Shown here: piece after piece, positions 14,736 to 17,484 of the stretch
Position numbering within the stretch: position 1 is the stretch's first letter
Layout of the letters: each line of letters starts with the position of its first letter
Assembly (NCBI GenBank): GCA_035276605.1
Contig: DATELN010000042.1
Location: 1-17,484 of the forward strand
Length of the DNA: 17,484 nucleotides
Source: GCA-003244245 sp035276605
Lineage (GTDB): Bacteria > Actinomycetota > Actinomycetes > Mycobacteriales > Pseudonocardiaceae
Direction: 5' to 3'
The notes under the pieces: generated by a model
Database searches by the model: none
What the model saw: only the letters and a program-made list of their open reading frames with translations
What the model was told of the DNA's origin: nothing
Translations under genes and position numbers: made by a program

Positions 14736-15050
14736 ATGGCCGAGCAGTACGAGGTACTCACCGAGGCGCTGACCGGGCACGCCGGCACGGTCGACCGCAT
14801 TGCCGACCAGGTGGCGCAGGCGGCCGCCGCTGGGCAGCTGATGAGCCTGCCCTCGGACGCCTACGGGACGCTCTGCGCGGCCCTGCCGATGATGCTCAAC
14901 CCGTTGCAGGAGCTAGCCGCCACCGCGCTGACGACCTGCGCAAAGCATCTCAGCCGCGCGGCGGATGGGATCCGGGAGACCGCTTGGGAGTACGCAGCGG
15001 TTGACGAAGCCAACTACCTGGCGTTGCGGCGTGCCGCGGAGGTGCGGTAG
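14736..15050 (+). CDS. EspC-like ESX secretion-associated protein (DUF2580)
   Basis: 104 aa, the normal size of EspC/EspF-type proteins. It starts with VLTEALTGHAGTVDRIADQV, contains LMSLPSDAYGTLCAALP and ends with HLSRAADGIRETAWEY. A YxxxD motif (Y86-D90, sequence EYAAVDEANYL) occurs near the C-terminus, the established type VII export signal. Such proteins are secreted as helical hairpins, often in pairs with a partner or polymerising (EspC). The ATG at 14736 has GAGGAG in the short gap after the YbaB-like gene. Its TAG stop is immediately followed by the ATG of the WXG-type gene, so the two are made together and may form the secreted pair (inference). Confidence 0.87.
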   Translation: MAEQYEVLTEALTGHAGTVDRIADQVAQAAAAGQLMSLPSDAYGTLCAALPMMLNPLQELAATALTTCAKHLSRAADGIRETAWEYAAVDEANYLALRRAAEVR

Positions 15051-15821
15051 ATGCCGGACAATCCATTGATCGCCGAAGAGCACCACCACAACACGCCCTA
15101 CGCCGGGATCGGGATCCTCGAATCGGCCACCGAGTGCGGCGAGGCGCTCAGAAACGGTGAGTGGATCGAAGCCGGGGTCGACGCGCTGGCGGCGGGCCTG
15201 AGCTACGTCAACTACCTGGACAACCCGGCCGGGGCGCTGCTGGGTTGGGGCGTTGACTGGTTGTTCGAGCATGTCGAGGCGCTATCCGAACCGCTGGACT
15301 GGCTGGCCGGCGACCCCGATGTGATCACCGCGCATGCGCAGACCTGGGGCAACGTCGCCGACGCGGTCACCGCCGCGCGGCTCGACTACTCGCACGCGGT
15401 GTGCGGCGACCTCACCAGCTGGCAGGGCACAGCCGCCGACGCCTACCGAAGCCGCGCCACCAACACCGGCTATCTGCTCGAAACCATGGCCATCGCGGCC
15501 GACGCCATCAAAGCCGCCATCACGCTGAGCGGTCAGGTGGTCGACGCGGTGCGCGACAAGATCCGGGAAGGGATCGCCCAGCTCGTCGGCAACCTGATCG
15601 CCTGGCTCACCGAAGAGGCGGCCACTGTAGGGGTCGCGACGCCGGTGGTGGCCGAGCAGGCCACCATGGCGATCGCCAAGCAGGCCGCCGAGATCGCGCA
15701 ACTGTTACTCAAACTGCACAAGACGATCACCGCTCTGCTGCCGTTGCTGCGCCATCTCGCTGAGGTCATCACGATGCTGCACAGTGCCCTGGCAGGTAGC
15801 TCAACTAGCCGCTTTCGGTAG
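15051..15821 (+). CDS. WXG-type T7SS substrate with long helical C-terminus
   Basis: 256 aa. There is a His/Glu-rich N-terminus (about 8-13), a region with several Trp residues (WGVDWLFE, PLDWLAGD), then a WXG-type hairpin: helix DVITAHAQTWGNVADAVTAA, turn SWQG at 123-126, helix TAADAYRSRATNTGYLLETM. The C-terminal ~115 residues are a long series of amphipathic and hydrophobic helices (AAITLSGQVVDAVRDKIR, QLVGNLIAWLTEEAATVGVA, LLLKLHKTITALLPLLRHLA). No recognisable toxin or enzymatic domain is present. Similar WXG-headed proteins in actinomycetes are exported by ESX and sometimes carry C-terminal toxins; here the tail could be a pore-forming or partner-binding region (inference). ATG abuts the upstream stop. 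Its last 21 nt overlap the stop end of the convergent lipoprotein B gene. Confidence 0.8.
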   Translation: MPDNPLIAEEHHHNTPYAGIGILESATECGEALRNGEWIEAGVDALAAGLSYVNYLDNPAGALLGWGVDWLFEHVEALSEPLDWLAGDPDVITAHAQTWGNVADAVTAARLDYSHAVCGDLTSWQGTAADAYRSRATNTGYLLETMAIAADAIKAAITLSGQVVDAVRDKIREGIAQLVGNLIAWLTEEAATVGVATPVVAEQATMAIAKQAAEIAQLLLKLHKTITALLPLLRHLAEVITMLHSALAGSSTSRFR

Positions 15822-16295
15822 CCGGGGCTCGATCAGGCGGGCGATGCGCAGCGCCTGAGCGCACGAGTCGACCGGCGGCCCGTCGCGGCTGACCGTAGGC
15901 GTCACGCTCACGACCAGCGACACCGACCCGCCGTCCATCAGCTGCTCGCAGTCCGTGCCGTCGCGGTCCACCCTGAATCGCAGGCCGGGCCGGCCGTTCA
16001 CGGTGTTGTCCGCAACGCTGATCATTGCCGGACCACGCGGCCGATCCCGGTAGGAAGCAAGGGTCTGCGTGTCCCGTTCCAAGCTCACGATGAACGGCCG
16101 GCCCGTCCACTCGCAGCCGACCGAATTGTCACGCTCCACCGGCGTGCGGGTGCTGGGCGTAATGCCGAGCTGGCTCAGCTCCGCCTCGGACAGGATGGTG
16201 CACATATCGACCCGGCTGGAGTCGGTCACCGCGGCGCAAGCAGCACCGCAGCCGGCCGCACACAGCCCTAGCCCGATCACCGCAATACGCCGCAC
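15801..16295 (-). CDS. DUF3558 lipoprotein B
   Basis: 164 aa with a lipoprotein signal (VIGLGLCAAGC, lipidated C16) and a DUF3558 domain: SRVDMCTILSEAELSQLGI, GCEWTGRPFIVSLER, SVADNTVNGRPGLRF, CEQLMDGGSVSLVVSV and CAQALRIARLIEPRLPKAAS. It is clearly paralogous to lipoprotein A (13258-13770): the same motifs run through the entire mature region, and both are on the minus strand. GTG start at 16295 has a weak GGAG upstream. It lies 72 nt after the mfd stop, on the same strand, and its 3' end overlaps the WXG-type gene. It presumably marks the outer limit of the type VII locus. Role unknown; it could be a surface partner of the secreted proteins. Confidence 0.88.
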   Translation of the reverse strand: MRRIAVIGLGLCAAGCGAACAAVTDSSRVDMCTILSEAELSQLGITPSTRTPVERDNSVGCEWTGRPFIVSLERDTQTLASYRDRPRGPAMISVADNTVNGRPGLRFRVDRDGTDCEQLMDGGSVSLVVSVTPTVSRDGPPVDSCAQALRIARLIEPRLPKAAS

Positions 16296-16345
16296 CGCTC
16301 CGTACTACCACGGGTCGACAGGCGCAGCGACATCGCATGATCACG

Positions 16346-16369
16346 GAGGCTGACGACAGCGTCAACCTC
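16346..16369 (-). terminator. Hairpin at the mfd stop codon
   Basis: GAGG-C-TGACG pairs with CGTCA-A-CCTC around the 4-nt loop ACAG, giving nine pairs and one internal C-A mismatch. On the minus strand it begins at the mfd stop codon (16370-16368). No U-tract follows, so it may act as a weak terminator or mRNA end stabiliser between mfd and lipoprotein B. Confidence 0.3.
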
Positions 16370-17484
16370 AGCCGGCGCTGCCAAGCACGCTGGTGACCAA
16401 CGTGGTGCACCAGTCGAGCAGCTCGCGGTCGCGCAGCGGTGGGGCGCCGATGCCGCCGGAGCCTTCGCTGGGCCGCGGTACGGACAGGGTCGTCACCGCG
16501 GACTTGTACGTCGCTTGTGGGTACAGCCGGCCGAGCCGTACGAGCTGGGAGTCACGCAGCGTGACCGGGGCGAACCGCAGCCGGGAGCCTTGCACGGTCA
16601 CCTCCGTCACCCCGTGGGCCCGGCATACCTGGCGGAACCGGGCGACGTCCAGCAAGGTCACCACTGGCGGTGGCAGCGCACCATAGCGATCGCGCAACTC
16701 ATCGGTGATGGTGGCCAGCGCGCCGGCATCCACCGCCTCAGCGATCTTGCGGTAGGCCTCCAGCCGTAGCCGCTCACCGGGGATGTAGTCGTGCGGCAGG
16801 TGCGCGTCCACCGGCAGTTCGACCCGTACTGGCGTGGGGTCGGCGACCCCCTCTGACGGGGCCGCACCGGCCGCGCCGCGAAACGCCTCGACGGCCTCTC
16901 CGACCAGCCGAATGTACAGGTCAAACCCGACCCCGGCGATGTGCCCGGACTGCTCGCCGCCCAGGATGTTGCCCGCCCCGCGGATCTCCAGGTCCTTCAT
17001 CGCGACCGCCATGCCCGCGCCCAGCTCGGCGTGCTGGGCGATGGTGGCCAGCCGGTCGTGCGCCGTCTCGGTGAGCGGAGCCTCGGGCGGGTAGAGGAAG
17101 TAGGCGTAGCCGCGCTCCCGGCCCCGTCCGACCCGCCCGCGCAGCTGGTGCAGCTGGGCCAGGCCGAGCAGATCACCACGTTCGACGATCAGCGTGTTGG
17201 CGTTGGAGATGTCCAGCCCGGTCTCCACGATCGTGGTGCACACCAGCACGTCGAACTCGCGGTCCCAGAACCCGGCGACGGTGCGTTCGAGCTGGTCCTC
17301 GTTCATCTGGCCGTGCGCGACGGCGATACGCGCGTCGGGCACAAGCCGCCGCAGACGATTCGCGATGGTCTCGATGCCCTGCACGCGGTTGTTGACGAAG
17401 TACACCTGTCCACCGCGATCGATTTCACGCAGGATGGCTTCCTGCACGAGGCCGTCGTCGAGCTCGGTGACATAGGTCCGTACG
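16368..17484 (-). CDS. mfd: Transcription-repair coupling factor Mfd, C-terminal part
   Basis: The 371 residues visible are the C-terminal third of Mfd; the frame continues past the right edge without a start. Seen in order are the end of helicase domain 1 into domain 2 (GGQVYFVNNRVQGIE), AVAHGQMNEDQLE, VLVCTTIVETGLDISNANTLIVE, the motif VI segment LHQLRGRVGRGRERGYAY, and GAGMAVAMKDLEIRGAGNILGGEQSGHI. The C-terminal TRCF domain follows, with DAHLPHDYIPGERLRLEAYRKIA and DRYGALPPPV. Mfd displaces stalled RNA polymerase and recruits UvrA. In M. tuberculosis mfd is followed by mazG; here a ~5-kb type VII cluster separates them. The stop is TGA at 16370-16368. Confidence 0.97.
   Translation of the reverse strand, partial: VRTYVTELDDGLVQEAILREIDRGGQVYFVNNRVQGIETIANRLRRLVPDARIAVAHGQMNEDQLERTVAGFWDREFDVLVCTTIVETGLDISNANTLIVERGDLLGLAQLHQLRGRVGRGRERGYAYFLYPPEAPLTETAHDRLATIAQHAELGAGMAVAMKDLEIRGAGNILGGEQSGHIAGVGFDLYIRLVGEAVEAFRGAAGAAPSEGVADPTPVRVELPVDAHLPHDYIPGERLRLEAYRKIAEAVDAGALATITDELRDRYGALPPPVVTLLDVARFRQVCRAHGVTEVTVQGSRLRFAPVTLRDSQLVRLGRLYPQATYKSAVTTLSVPRPSEGSGGIGAPPLRDRELLDWCTTLVTSVLGSAG

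Noticed and set aside
1..17484. CRISPR arrays, insertion sequences, rRNA or riboswitches
   Set aside because: No regularly spaced repeats with unique spacers, no transposase-like frame, no inverted-repeat-bounded element and no rRNA sequence were seen; the only regular repeats are the 22-bp units, which have no spacers.

Overview
The window reads as mycobacterial chromosome. It is very GC-rich and gene-dense, with many GTG starts and short stop/start overlaps. It also carries the gene order mfd - (insert) - mazG - lytic transglycosylase - eno - ftsB-like - DUF501 - ppx, which matches the Mycobacterium tuberculosis order mfd-mazG-lpqU-eno-Rv1024-Rv1025-Rv1026 as I recall it. It differs from M. 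tuberculosis in holding an extra type VII (ESX) accessory cluster between mfd and mazG, and an acyl-CoA dehydrogenase, a uracil-DNA glycosylase and an NDH-2-like oxidoreductase around ppx. The species cannot be fixed from the sequence alone; it does not look like the M. tuberculosis complex.

Layout. Positions 1-479 form a comparatively AT-rich edge with a truncated, probably secreted hypothetical protein. A tRNA (anticodon TAA) lies at 480-552 on the minus strand, just downstream of an FAD/NAD oxidoreductase (579-1901). Then come a family 5 uracil-DNA glycosylase and ppx, all on the minus strand, and a divergent AidB-like acyl-CoA dehydrogenase (3661-5256). A 22-bp tandem repeat occurs twice, after the stop codons of ppx and of the dehydrogenase, in the same sense relative to transcription. 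The conserved minus-strand block eno > ftsB-like > DUF501 occupies 5369-7584. A TPR protein is divergent from eno and convergent with a secreted lytic transglycosylase. MazG and a SurA-like lipoprotein overlap by 4 nt.

The most interesting part is 11221-16295: an orphan ESX accessory locus with no eccA-E or mycP genes in view. A minus-strand operon encodes a small helical protein, a DUF3558 lipoprotein, a PPE-like protein with a WxG turn and a conserved C-terminal tail, and an EspG-like chaperone. Head-to-head from a 64-bp divergent promoter region, a plus-strand operon encodes a YbaB/EbfC (EspL-like) protein, an EspC-like (DUF2580) protein with a YxxxD signal, and a 256-aa WXG-type protein. 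A second DUF3558 lipoprotein, paralogous to the first, closes the cluster and overlaps the WXG gene tail to tail. I infer an export module: chaperone (EspG) and EspL-like helper, substrates (PPE-like, EspC-like, WXG protein) and surface lipoproteins, secreted through ESX machinery encoded elsewhere. The window ends in the C-terminal part of mfd.
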